Shown here piece by piece: positions 47,601 to 56,609 of a DNA stretch of 64,000 nt. The notes under the pieces are model-generated. The model made no database searches. It worked only from the letters and a program-made list of their open reading frames with translations, and was not told where the DNA came from. The stretch spans positions 1 to 64,000 of the forward strand of contig SVPL01000001.1 of assembly GCA_015065925.1 (NCBI GenBank), read 5' to 3'. The number at the start of each line of letters is the position of its first letter. Position 1 is the stretch's first letter. The DNA comes from Oscillospiraceae bacterium. Its GTDB lineage: Bacteria; Bacillota; Clostridia; Oscillospirales; Acutalibacteraceae. The translations under genes were made by a program, and so were the position numbers.

Positions 47601-50257
47601 CCTACGAACACTGCGGTTAAGCCCTGATATTTATCTTCATAATTGAAGGTAAAGGTAGCGTCCTCGCTAATAAGCTCATCGCCAACATACCAACCTGTAA
47701 AGGTGGAATTTGAATCATAGGGAGTAGCAGTAACAGTAACAGATTGACCTTCTGTACATTCAATATAATCGTTGGGGGTAACCTTACCTAAACCGCTGTT
47801 GTTAGAAGCAGGTTTAAACTCCTTAGGAGTAAAGGAAAGGGTTAAGTCATCAACATAAAATTTAAGACTGGTTTTGGCACTTTCAGCTCGAATCCAAAGA
47901 ATAACATCGGTGCTATCCTTAGTATTAAATCTGATTGAGAACTTTTTCCAATTATCTAAACAATTAACATCTTTACAGTTTGTTTTTCCCAAAGCACCGG
48001 ATTCTGTTGTTATTGTTGTTAATTTGTTATCAGAAGTCTTAACTATTACACTCTGATTAGCGTCAGTAACAACAATATCACCTATTCTGCCATCAGGCTC
48101 AAACTTAGTCATAGCATAAAAACTTAAGGTGTAGTTGGTGTCTTTAGCAAGACCTTCAAGCTTGTAGCCCATAAAACGAGCATTGGGGCCCATTCTTATA
48201 GAGAAATCACCGGTATGAGATTGCTCAGTGGTAGCAACAACATTACCCCACTTAGACCAGTCAGAATCTATAAAGAATTTATTATTACCGTCCTTAGAAC
48301 TGGTTTTGAACAAATCGTTTGTCCAAAGACCTTCATTATCAGTAGTGCTGTATGCAACATCAGGACTTGCTGCCAATGCCTGACCATCTGTAAAGCTTGT
48401 TTCAAAGCTATAGTCGGGAAGGGTATTGGGACCTGCCTCAAACTTAGCAGTAATATCCTTATACTTTTCAGCATAAGTGAAAGTATAAGTAAGCTCAGAA
48501 CTTACAAGCTCCTCGCCAATATACCAACCCTTGAACTGACCATCATTTACAGATTCAGCAGTAACAGTAACCTCTGCGCCTTCAAAAACATCAATAGTTT
48601 CAGAGGTTGCCTTACCTAATGATGAATCGTTAACACTAGGACTAAAAGGCTGAGGAGGACGGGCAATGTCAAAGTTATCTAAATAAGCGACGGTGCCAGC
48701 TCCGTTAGTGCGGGTCCAAACAATAATTTCGGTGCTGTTTTTAGAGTTAAAGTTAATTTCAACCTTCTGCCAAGTATCTTTGAAATTGAGCGCAGCGACA
48801 TTTTGCTTCGCCAAAGCACCTGCTTCAACAGTTCGCTCAACAATCTTGTTTTGAGAATTTTTAACCATACAGCTCATATTAGCATCGGTGATTATAACAT
48901 CAGCCATAGGTCTGGATTCATCTGCGGTAACCTTTAACATAGCGTAGAAGGTTAACTTATAATCGGTGTTTTTGTTAAGCCCTGTGATTTTATAACCAAG
49001 GTTTCGAGAGTTAGTAACATTTTTCACTGAGAATTTACCTGTATGTGCAAATTCATCGGTAATAACAGCTTTACCATATTTAGCCCAGTCGGAATCAATA
49101 AAGAAGGTATTGTTTCCGTCCTTAGAAGAGGTTTTGAATAAATCCTCGGTCCAAAGACCGGCGGAATCGTTCTTTCCGTCGTATGAAACATCAGGGCTCT
49201 GCGCTAATAACTGACCGTTGGTATAGCCCGTTTCAAAGCTACCGTCAATATCAAAGTCCGCCTTTTTAAAGCGAGCCTCATATTTGGGAGGATTGTTGGA
49301 GTCATATGTAAAGGTTAAGGTTGCTTCCTCAGAAGCCAAATTACCATCTACAAACCAACCCTCAAATTTATTCTCACCAAAGGCTTCGGCTGAAATTTCA
49401 GCAGTTTTGCCTTCCATAAGGGCTACATCCTTAGAAACAGCACCTAAGGTTACATCATTAATAGCAGGGGTGTAATAATCGTCAACCTCAGATTTAATAA
49501 CATTCATCTTAACATCGGCAACCCAAAGCTCTCCGTTAGGTGCAGAAGGGAAGCTGAAGGAATAACTAACCTCTGCCTCGTGAGCTGCCAAATTACCTGT
49601 AGAGAAGGTATGAATAACCTGAAGCCATTCGCCCTCTCTTTGGCTGTTAGGATAATCGGGTGTTAATACCTGATTTTGATTATTAACACGGGAAATAGCC
49701 ATAGAAACATTGGAATTATCTATCTTATTTCCTGTTTCTGCAATAACCCAGCTATGTTTAATATCGGTACGGATAACACGGGTTGTACCATCATCGTAGG
49801 AATAGGTATAAATATTTCCGCCCTCTTGCGGTAACCAATTGTTTTTTAAAGCACCGCTTTTATCAATGTAATCAGGCTCATACATATAAGGTGTTACACC
49901 TTTAATATTTTTCACCTTTACCCAAAAGGTTGTTGTGTAAGAGGCGTTTTTTTCAATTTTAATTTTATTAGCATAATAAAAGTGGCTTTTGCTTGTAGAG
50001 TCACCTGTTGTGGTAAGCTTTACAGCATTTGTTGTTAAGGAATCGTTTATCTTAACATCCTCAACAACCTGAATGGCGCCACCGCTTGAAGAATCGAAGC
50101 TAGTATTCCATCCTGTGGGTTTACCTCCGCTATAATCGGCAAAATCACCGTTTGTGAACAGGTTATCATCGGCAGCCAAAATTGAAGGCAAGCCTGTTGA
50201 AACCGTTACAGCAAGCAGTGTAATTACCAATAATAGGGATAGTAATTTTCTTTTCAC
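44675..50257 (-). CDS. 1860-aa cell-wall-anchored protein with repeated CBM-like and InlB-type B-repeat modules, SPSTGD sorting signal; GTG start
   Basis: Repeated SFETxxTDGQxLAxSPDVxY...LWTxDLFKTSSKDGNNxFFIDSDW and FxGWYxGxELxSxxxTFTF modules; C-term SPSTGD-TM-RKRK. Confidence 0.9.
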   Translation of the reverse strand: MKRKLLSLLLVITLLAVTVSTGLPSILAADDNLFTNGDFADYSGGKPTGWNTSFDSSSGGAIQVVEDVKINDSLTTNAVKLTTTGDSTSKSHFYYANKIKIEKNASYTTTFWVKVKNIKGVTPYMYEPDYIDKSGALKNNWLPQEGGNIYTYSYDDGTTRVIRTDIKHSWVIAETGNKIDNSNVSMAISRVNNQNQVLTPDYPNSQREGEWLQVIHTFSTGNLAAHEAEVSYSFSFPSAPNGELWVADVKMNVIKSEVDDYYTPAINDVTLGAVSKDVALMEGKTAEISAEAFGENKFEGWFVDGNLASEEATLTFTYDSNNPPKYEARFKKADFDIDGSFETGYTNGQLLAQSPDVSYDGKNDSAGLWTEDLFKTSSKDGNNTFFIDSDWAKYGKAVITDEFAHTGKFSVKNVTNSRNLGYKITGLNKNTDYKLTFYAMLKVTADESRPMADVIITDANMSCMVKNSQNKIVERTVEAGALAKQNVAALNFKDTWQKVEINFNSKNSTEIIVWTRTNGAGTVAYLDNFDIARPPQPFSPSVNDSSLGKATSETIDVFEGAEVTVTAESVNDGQFKGWYIGEELVSSELTYTFTYAEKYKDITAKFEAGPNTLPDYSFETSFTDGQALAASPDVAYSTTDNEGLWTNDLFKTSSKDGNNKFFIDSDWSKWGNVVATTEQSHTGDFSIRMGPNARFMGYKLEGLAKDTNYTLSFYAMTKFEPDGRIGDIVVTDANQSVIVKTSDNKLTTITTESGALGKTNCKDVNCLDNWKKFSIRFNTKDSTDVILWIRAESAKTSLKFYVDDLTLSFTPKEFKPASNNSGLGKVTPNDYIECTEGQSVTVTATPYDSNSTFTGWYVGDELISEDATFTFNYEDKYQGLTAVFVGTPGTIPNGGLEYYQNGQVLASYNNNNTPKFNNNSPWYVDTTYRTDTSLTLSVTNERAHTGEKSVVNNIPYRLTGLDIEGLEPNTEYIVSFYAYITGSQSTDGDSNPKVVSNAFILPKGKEAVYLNDKGNYASVSSATGLGALDAQVNCWDKWEKVEVLFTTTDDVTDVTLWVNFSGKSAKLYMDDFVIYKGIKGSYSADLGGTVSANFNSKNVPIGSEVTVSATPLEGNTFVGWFDMGGTLISNDANYTFVANDDFVLLAKFDGYNKPATDLFAMNGKDGTFENGEIPGWFFKDTQYPCDWCGAGVTNMVAYEGSKSLMINARYRNSLLPLTGLVPNSTYRLSFYINQPDTNDKAKVDSLAIIGEQDEGLSTAGTIFTSQKLVASNSGWNRIDMYFNSGANTAATFAIRFNAETLDGFKDRLYIDNLSLYRYASNDDILNGGLDDGKSGWIGDGTVVTEADNNALALNKNESVYQNVAVKDYSAYTVSFKAKGKVLAAAQDLAKFDVNIKNFISSKSYVEVDGTEWTKYFYKLYTGVHKSVNVALKALEDGAMIDDLSIVKEKQTAGSVVEYIDFESERFDLTSATDTSVYSLYTATDDNDPYVYSGRRALKFTYNELLDGANNFFNEAYLSYQPGIGNSIKVSMKVKIVEGKQGGFVGLAPEYSGTYGADTGFEHMSKTAEWQSIAFYVNNTTYAVFKAKINSVAGSTAGDFYVDDIVIEITPPMVMEENAKITYCEHLYNAVKNEGFESPASNKDWGTLPSTAKIVKGNALKGEKFLRAEGGTHYVIPVTIQPNKEYYFAASVRGTAKTVGSIGITLDSKGTEYYLNRDDEIASVVEFDSENTGWKRSAFKFTTDGDVAYLTIDVKEGALDIDSVMLFTSEYGYRFDPNDYTNYVPYDYDNLKSASTVINGGYGDQPYYKGPAGETGDIVGDGSSPSTGDSLALPVITIVLAVVASAVLMLIRKRKEGAENA

Positions 50258-50395
50258 TATATATCTCCCCTTTTAAATAATTTCTTTTAAAAGTAATAGT
50301 ATATATCTCCCTGCATTTGCATAGCAAACTATTAATTTCACCAAAGCCAGAACATTCAAAACCCGGTTCAAGCTTGAATGGTCCGACTAGGGAGA
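50258..50395 (-). promoter_or_regulatory. Structured 5' leader with duplicated SD region and anti-SD; candidate translational switch
   Basis: Minus-strand GGGAGATATATA at the SD (50258-50269) and upstream (50300-50311); TCTCCCT anti-SD at 50389-50395; hairpins CATTCAA/TTGAATG and TTTGC/GCAAA between. Confidence 0.5.
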
Positions 50396-50432
50396 AGGCT
50401 TTATTTTATATTTTTTAACTTTAATTTTTTTA

Positions 50433-50474
50433 CGGCGGTGGGGCTAAGCCGTTTTCACGGCAAAGCCCCGCCAC
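50433..50474 (-). terminator. Intrinsic terminator-like hairpin downstream of the 50509 SBP gene
   Basis: Minus: GTGGCGGGGCTTTGCCG...CGGCTTAGCCCCACCGCCG followed by an A/T-rich tract. Confidence 0.65.
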
Positions 50475-50508
50475 TTATTAATTAAACTTTAAAAGAATTT
50501 AAGAAAAA

Positions 50509-51993
50509 TTATTTCTTAATTCTTGCAAGGTCCTTATTAGCACGGGCAATACCGGTCTGAACAGAACCCTTCTTGGAATTGAGCTGTTGGTTAATATTTG
50601 CAGGACTTGTAGCTACAAGAGCGTTACAAATCTTGGAATATGTACCGGACTCAACATAGTCAGAAACACCCCAACCGTGCATAACGGTTTTCTTAGCGCT
50701 GGAAGAAGTGATGATATTATAAACTTCTTCAAACTGCTTGTTGTGGAAGGTAGAAGAGAAGTTGAAAGCGCTGGTGTCGAGGAAGTAGCGGAGGAAGTAT
50801 GCAGCACCTTCGGGATTCTTAGCCTTCTTAGGAACGCCCCAGCACTTAGGACGAACAGGAGTGTAGGTAGTAGAGGTAGGACCTGCTACGGGAACAGCCT
50901 CAAGACCTTTTGCAAAGCTGGACTGGAACCAGTTACCTTCGTTGTAAAGACCGTAAGAAATAGCGGTGAAGAGACCAACCTTACCCTGTTGAACGTTAGT
51001 TAAATCCCAACCAGTAAGAGCTTCCTTCTGCTTAAGCTCTGCAGCTTCCTGCCAAGCCTTGGTAAGAAGGTCTGTACCCTTAACTTTACCAAGCTGATTG
51101 GTATATTTGCTGCCGTCGTACTTAGCAAAGTCAACGCCTGCAGAAAGCATAAACATATCCATAGACTGAACAGAAAGACCGTTGAAGCCCTTATTCTTAA
51201 CTGCAAGAGCTATTTCCTTCTGCTTTTCCCAATTCCATTTATTACCCTTACCATCTTTATAAAGCTGATAGGGAGTGGTGGTAATACCGCAGTTCTTAAG
51301 AATCTGAGGTGAATAGTAGGTTACATAAGTACAGTCTTCGCAAGACCAGGATTTAGGCTGTGCAACACCAAAGTAAACGCCGTTGATTTTGTAAGCGTCC
51401 ATATAGTTTTTGTTCCAGCAGTCAGAATCAAGCTGGAAGTACTTGTTCTGGAGGGGCTGTAAAGCCTTGGTTACAAGACCGGGGAAGTTACCTGCAGAGA
51501 AGCAGATAACATCAGGAGAGTTACCACCCGAAACCATAGAAACAAGCTTGGTGGGATACTCAGACTCGGTTGTAACAGTAACCTTAACTTTGTTACCTGT
51601 TAACTTTTGATACTGGTCAACAAGAAGCTGCTCAGACTTGTGGAAGGTTCTCCACATAAGAACGTGAACTTCGCCCTTAGGAGCATTCTTAATGAAGTTT
51701 GCATCCTGATCATTGTTGAATGCATCGTACTTGCCGGTTGTACCGGGCTGCTTAGAAGGGTTTGTTTGCTGAGTTTGTTTAGAAGTGTTTGTTTGATTTG
51801 ACTCAGTTTCGTCGCCGGTATCTTCGGGTTGAGATTCAACATCAGATTCTACAGACGAAATGTCGCTTTGGTCTGCGTTATCACTTGCATTGCTTGTGGT
51901 TTCGTCGCCGCCGCATGCTGCAAAAATCATCATGATAGCGAGAAGTAAAGCTAAAACACTTGTGAAACGCTTTGCAATAGAAATTGCTTTCAT
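50509..51993 (-). CDS. ABC transporter extracellular solute-binding lipoprotein
   Basis: Lipobox MMIFAACGGD; VHVLMWRTFHKSEQLLVDQYQKLTGNKVKV SBP_1-type fold. Confidence 0.9.
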   Translation of the reverse strand: MKAISIAKRFTSVLALLLAIMMIFAACGGDETTSNASDNADQSDISSVESDVESQPEDTGDETESNQTNTSKQTQQTNPSKQPGTTGKYDAFNNDQDANFIKNAPKGEVHVLMWRTFHKSEQLLVDQYQKLTGNKVKVTVTTESEYPTKLVSMVSGGNSPDVICFSAGNFPGLVTKALQPLQNKYFQLDSDCWNKNYMDAYKINGVYFGVAQPKSWSCEDCTYVTYYSPQILKNCGITTTPYQLYKDGKGNKWNWEKQKEIALAVKNKGFNGLSVQSMDMFMLSAGVDFAKYDGSKYTNQLGKVKGTDLLTKAWQEAAELKQKEALTGWDLTNVQQGKVGLFTAISYGLYNEGNWFQSSFAKGLEAVPVAGPTSTTYTPVRPKCWGVPKKAKNPEGAAYFLRYFLDTSAFNFSSTFHNKQFEEVYNIITSSSAKKTVMHGWGVSDYVESGTYSKICNALVATSPANINQQLNSKKGSVQTGIARANKDLARIKK

Positions 51994-52067
51994 TTTGTTT
52001 ACCTCCAATAAATTTTTTGTTTTTTTATATTGTTAGCACCTTACAGTGCAACATATATATTATTATT

Positions 52068-53048
52068 TTAACCTACAATACCTACTCTGTCAATACTTTG
52101 AATGAATTTCTTTTGTAAAAACAGGTACATTATAAGTACGGGGGCTATAAACATAAGGCAGGCTGCCGAAACGGGGGGTGCCGCAAAGGCGTCAGAATAA
52201 CCCAAGTTATGTAAGGCTGAGCCGCGTATGCTAGACAACATAACCGAAAGAGGGAATGAATTGGTGAAGAATATAACCGACTCATAATACTCATTCCAAT
52301 GCCAGATAATAGCAAATATGGAAACGGTTAAGAAAACAACGCCCGAAGAAGGAATAACCACGCGGAAGAAGGTCATAAGAGGATTACAACCATCTATCCA
52401 AGAGGCTTCCTCCAATTCCTTAGGTAAGCCCATAAAGAACTGACGGTAAATGAATATGAAAAGTCCTGAACGAAGTCCTACACCGAAAATTGAGGGTAAC
52501 CAGAAGGTTAAGGGACTATCAATAAGACTTATGTAAGGAATGTTAACGCCCGGAATAAGGTTAAGAAGGTTTACTATGTAACCAAAACCGAAATACTGAT
52601 AGTTAAGGAACAAGGGTAAAACCAAAATCTGTACGGGAACGATTGCGGTGAAAAGAACTACACCGAAAAGAAGTCCGCGACACTTAAACTTAAATCTTGA
52701 AAATCCGTAAGCGGCAATAGCGCAGGAGAAGATTTCAAGGAAGGCGCTTACAAGGTGAATAAGCAAGGTATTAAGAAGGGAGTTTGGGTAATCAAGAGCT
52801 TTCCAAGCCAAAGAATAATTCTCTAATGTACCCATTTTAGGAATCCAAGTAACACTGGTATCCATAATATCAAATCTTGCCTGGAAGGAATAAGCTATCA
52901 TAGCAAAAAGCGGATAAAGAATTATATAACTGATTGCTATAAGAAGCACATAACGGAATATAGATACGACTAAATTAGCACCTGTTTCTTTAAGCTTATG
53001 CTTATTAAGAAAGGGAACCGTCTTTTTAAGTTTAGTTTCTTTTGTCAT
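52068..53048 (-). CDS. Carbohydrate ABC transporter permease (MalG-like)
   Basis: EEASWIDGCNPLMTFFRVVIP EAA loop; multi-TM. Confidence 0.95.
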   Translation of the reverse strand: MTKETKLKKTVPFLNKHKLKETGANLVVSIFRYVLLIAISYIILYPLFAMIAYSFQARFDIMDTSVTWIPKMGTLENYSLAWKALDYPNSLLNTLLIHLVSAFLEIFSCAIAAYGFSRFKFKCRGLLFGVVLFTAIVPVQILVLPLFLNYQYFGFGYIVNLLNLIPGVNIPYISLIDSPLTFWLPSIFGVGLRSGLFIFIYRQFFMGLPKELEEASWIDGCNPLMTFFRVVIPSSGVVFLTVSIFAIIWHWNEYYESVIFFTNSFPLSVMLSSIRGSALHNLGYSDAFAAPPVSAACLMFIAPVLIMYLFLQKKFIQSIDRVGIVG

Positions 53049-53061
53049 TATAATTCCCCTC

Positions 53062-54159
53062 CTATTCCCATCTCTTAAGACAAGTCTTAGAGAAAATTAA
53101 GATTATAAGTCCTGTAATAATACCTATGATTGCAAAGAACAACCAAAGCATTGCCGAGCTTAAGCCGTATTCAACATTTTTAATTTGGTCATATGCCTGA
53201 TTAATAACCGGATTATCGGACTTGGTAAGAAGCTCGATAAGGGTGAAGATAATAACCAAAAGCAAGGTCTGACCGATACTGGGAAGGGTGATGTACCAGA
53301 ATTCCTCCCAAGCGGTTGCACCCTCAACCTTAGAAGCCTCATAAAGCTGAGAGGGTATGGTCTGAAGTCCTGCAATGAACAGAACAACAGGAATACCGCA
53401 GGTCCAAATGGTGTTGAATATATCGGTTATCATTATGTTAAGCTGGGCTGTGATATCCTCGGGTAATTCCAAGGAGTTAAGCAGCTCGGTAAAGTCCATA
53501 CCGCCGCCCGTACCAACTGCCGAATAGGCGTCGGTTGAAATTGAAGACGAAAGCTGAATGATAGCGCCGTTACCGCCGTAGCTTTGGGTAAGAAGTGACA
53601 TTACAACACCCGTTGCAACAATAACGGGAACGAAGAATACTCCTCTGAAGAAGGTTCTTCCCTTAAATTTACTGTTAAGAATAAGCGCTAAAATCAAGCT
53701 AACTATAATTACGATAGGCATTTGGGTGAAGAAATCACCGACTGAAGATAAAAGATTGCTTGTGTAGGTATCATCATTTTCAAATATGAATTTGAAGTTT
53801 TCCATACCTATCCAAGTGGTGTCCATATAACCGCCTTCGGGAACAACATCACTGAAGGCGTAGGTTAAGGACGAAATAAGAGGAATAAGGAAGAACAAAA
53901 TCATACCTATAATCCAAGGCAGTACAAAGTAAAAACCGTACCAGCTTTTTTTGGATTCAATACCTCTTACATGCTTTGCGTTAAGGTCGGGGATAACATT
54001 ACCATTAATATCATAGGCAACCTTACCCTTTTTCTTGGCTCTTTCAGCCTTTCTTTTTGCTTTAAGCTCTGCCTCTTCGGCTTTAAGAATTTCCGTAAGG
54101 GAGGGCTTTTTTTCTTCAGCGTTATTAGTTTCTACTACTTTGTTTTCATCTTTTTTCAC
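53062..54159 (-). CDS. Carbohydrate ABC transporter permease (MalF-like)
   Basis: YEASKVEGATAWEEFWYITLP EAA loop; multi-TM. Confidence 0.95.
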   Translation of the reverse strand: MKKDENKVVETNNAEEKKPSLTEILKAEEAELKAKRKAERAKKKGKVAYDINGNVIPDLNAKHVRGIESKKSWYGFYFVLPWIIGMILFFLIPLISSLTYAFSDVVPEGGYMDTTWIGMENFKFIFENDDTYTSNLLSSVGDFFTQMPIVIIVSLILALILNSKFKGRTFFRGVFFVPVIVATGVVMSLLTQSYGGNGAIIQLSSSISTDAYSAVGTGGGMDFTELLNSLELPEDITAQLNIMITDIFNTIWTCGIPVVLFIAGLQTIPSQLYEASKVEGATAWEEFWYITLPSIGQTLLLVIIFTLIELLTKSDNPVINQAYDQIKNVEYGLSSAMLWLFFAIIGIITGLIILIFSKTCLKRWE

Positions 54160-54174
54160 TTAAAAGTCCCTCCT

Positions 54175-56586
54175 TTATTTATTCAAAAAGCCTTGGGCTT
54201 TAACTGTACCAATATCTGATGCATAATCGGTATCACTATAGTTTACATAAACGGTTACGCCATTATCAAATACGGTTTTTGTAACATCATCAGTCATATA
54301 CTGATGGCTTACGATTTTTGCGCCTGCAACACTGGTGAGGAATGCTTTACTTTCATTAACATATTCTTCAATAAGCTTTACATTATCCTCATAAAGGGCT
54401 GCGTGAAGTCCGCGCATTGTTTGCTTACGAAGCTCCTGATAATAATTGTTAATAAGCTCAAAGGAAAGTCCGCTACCTGTTTCAATGGATTTTAAGAACT
54501 GACTTCTCTTGTTTGTGGCGGTATTAATTGCGCCTGTGCTGTTTGCACGGTAGCCTTGGAATACTATCTGATAAAGCGGTACTTCCACATCAAATGAATC
54601 ATACTTTTCAGAAGCAGTGGGGATATTTGTAATAATATCTGCCGCAACTGCCGCGTAAGAATTAGCGCCATCCATTAATACTGTTTTGCTGTTTGCCTTA
54701 GTATCTGCAACTATTTTCTTAACATCGTTGCCCATATTGTTACGCCAAGGATACTGGTAAACCTTTTCATTATCTTCCATTGTTTCATAATCTGAATAAG
54801 AAATGTTACCTAAGGTATCAAAGGCAATTCCTGTAATACCAAGCTCATCTGCAAGGGCTACTGCATCACCCGTTGACTCAGCAAGAAGCTCACGGGAAAT
54901 AAGGGTGCCTACCTTACCACCGCTTTCGCGCTTAAAGCGTCCGCGGGTGGACTGCACAAATGTGTAAGAAGGAGCAGGAACGCCGTTAAGGTTAAGGGCA
55001 GAGTCGCTGTTTGTGCTATAACCTTTAGTAGATTCATAGAACCTTATGGTATCAAAATTGAAGAAGGTTTTAATACCGTTGGTTTTAGTATACTCAATAA
55101 AGTTATTAAGGTCTTTTTTGTTGCCTGATGCACCTGTAAGGGTATATCCGCCCGCCAGACCGTTTGCATCAATACCGCCATCACCAAAGCCTTGCATTGT
55201 AGCGGTAAGACTTCCGCCTGAAACCTTTTTAAGCTCACCTAAAATTTCGGTTGCTTCAGCATATGTGGTGAGAGCAACCTCATCATCATAAGGAATACCT
55301 GCAAAAAGCTCATCCTTTACAAAGGAGCCATAAAACTTAACATTAAGCAGGCTGTTTTCCTGAGAAGGCTTTAGGTTTTCTTTATCTACAAGATATTTTT
55401 GGTAACGCTTAGCTATACCTGTGTAATTAGCCTCGTCACCGCTTAAGGGGTAATAACCAATTACTAAGGGAGTAATGTTTTGGTCTACATAATCATTATA
55501 CTGTAAACGCCATGTACCCTTATTGTAAACTGTGTTATAACCAAGCACATTATATGTTGCGGCAATGTAGGAATAGCCGTTGTTTGGTGTTGCGGCAAAC
55601 ATATCCAAGCCAAGGTTGGGGTCACCTGCTGATGCGGTTATTTTACAAGCCTCGGCAGCCTGCTCAATAATAGCGCAGAGTGCTGTGTTATCTTTTTTAA
55701 TTCCATAGAAGGGCATTGTGATGGGGGTGTCGTTATAAGGGTCATTATACTTATCAACTGCGGCATCCTCACCATAAACCAAACCAACTGTGTTCTCGGG
55801 CTTGGTTTGATAGTTACCAAACTCACGGGCTACACCGTCAGAACGCTTATCGGTATACATAAGAGCGCCGCTACCCGAAGGCAATACCAAATATGAATCC
55901 TTACTGCCTGCCTCGGTGTTTTGTGTGCTGCAAACAAAGGGCGCGGGGGTTACGCTAACAACCTTTTGAACTGCATCATAAAGCTTTGCGCCGTGAACCG
56001 ACATATTAAGCTCGGTTTCAGCCACATAGCTGTTGATGTTTTTGGGATCGATGCCTACCTTAAAGCCGTCATCCTCCAAGTAGTAATCAACGCCTACGAC
56101 AATACCTATTTCTTGAAAATAATAGGTAACTGTTATACCGTTTTTATCGGCGCATTTTGCCGAAGAAAAGTGACCGTTTACAATTGCATTTTCATAAGCA
56201 TTGTAAGCAAAGGTTTGCTCACCGTTTCTTACGGTAATAACAAGAGATGAATTAATAATACCATTGCCAAAGATGCTTGCGGCATCGGTACTGTCATAAT
56301 AATCCTTAGGAGTGGTTGACCAAACGCTGCCATCCTTCTTTGAAACAAATTCAATGGCGGCTCTTGGGTAATCAATACCGTCTGAGCCCTTAGAGGTTTG
56401 GTTCCAAACCATTTTAAAGTACTCTGTTTCGGCAACTACGCCGTTTTCTAAGTTTTCAATGTTTTCCAAATCAACTACATCGGAAAAATTCTTGTATTCA
56501 GCTTCAACACCGCTACAGCCCCCGAGCATACCAAGCACAAGACACAAAGCAGATATCAAAGCGATTATCTTAATTAAGTGTTTCAT
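54175..56586 (-). CDS. DUF5696-like lipoprotein (probable TIM-barrel, glycan-related)
   Basis: Lipobox GMLGGCSG; GFGDGGIDANG, IAFDTLGN; located between two ABC importers. Confidence 0.75.
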   Translation of the reverse strand: MKHLIKIIALISALCLVLGMLGGCSGVEAEYKNFSDVVDLENIENLENGVVAETEYFKMVWNQTSKGSDGIDYPRAAIEFVSKKDGSVWSTTPKDYYDSTDAASIFGNGIINSSLVITVRNGEQTFAYNAYENAIVNGHFSSAKCADKNGITVTYYFQEIGIVVGVDYYLEDDGFKVGIDPKNINSYVAETELNMSVHGAKLYDAVQKVVSVTPAPFVCSTQNTEAGSKDSYLVLPSGSGALMYTDKRSDGVAREFGNYQTKPENTVGLVYGEDAAVDKYNDPYNDTPITMPFYGIKKDNTALCAIIEQAAEACKITASAGDPNLGLDMFAATPNNGYSYIAATYNVLGYNTVYNKGTWRLQYNDYVDQNITPLVIGYYPLSGDEANYTGIAKRYQKYLVDKENLKPSQENSLLNVKFYGSFVKDELFAGIPYDDEVALTTYAEATEILGELKKVSGGSLTATMQGFGDGGIDANGLAGGYTLTGASGNKKDLNNFIEYTKTNGIKTFFNFDTIRFYESTKGYSTNSDSALNLNGVPAPSYTFVQSTRGRFKRESGGKVGTLISRELLAESTGDAVALADELGITGIAFDTLGNISYSDYETMEDNEKVYQYPWRNNMGNDVKKIVADTKANSKTVLMDGANSYAAVAADIITNIPTASEKYDSFDVEVPLYQIVFQGYRANSTGAINTATNKRSQFLKSIETGSGLSFELINNYYQELRKQTMRGLHAALYEDNVKLIEEYVNESKAFLTSVAGAKIVSHQYMTDDVTKTVFDNGVTVYVNYSDTDYASDIGTVKAQGFLNK

Positions 56587-56609
56587 TCTAAGTCCTCCAA
56601 AGTCTGCGG

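Noticed and set aside
48215-48619. 134-aa plus-strand ORF inside the 1860-aa gene
   Set aside because: Antisense shadow ORF, same reasoning
50258-50395. c-di-GMP-I riboswitch upstream of the surface protein
   Set aside because: The conserved GEMM-I core motifs are not present; kept only as an unclassified leader
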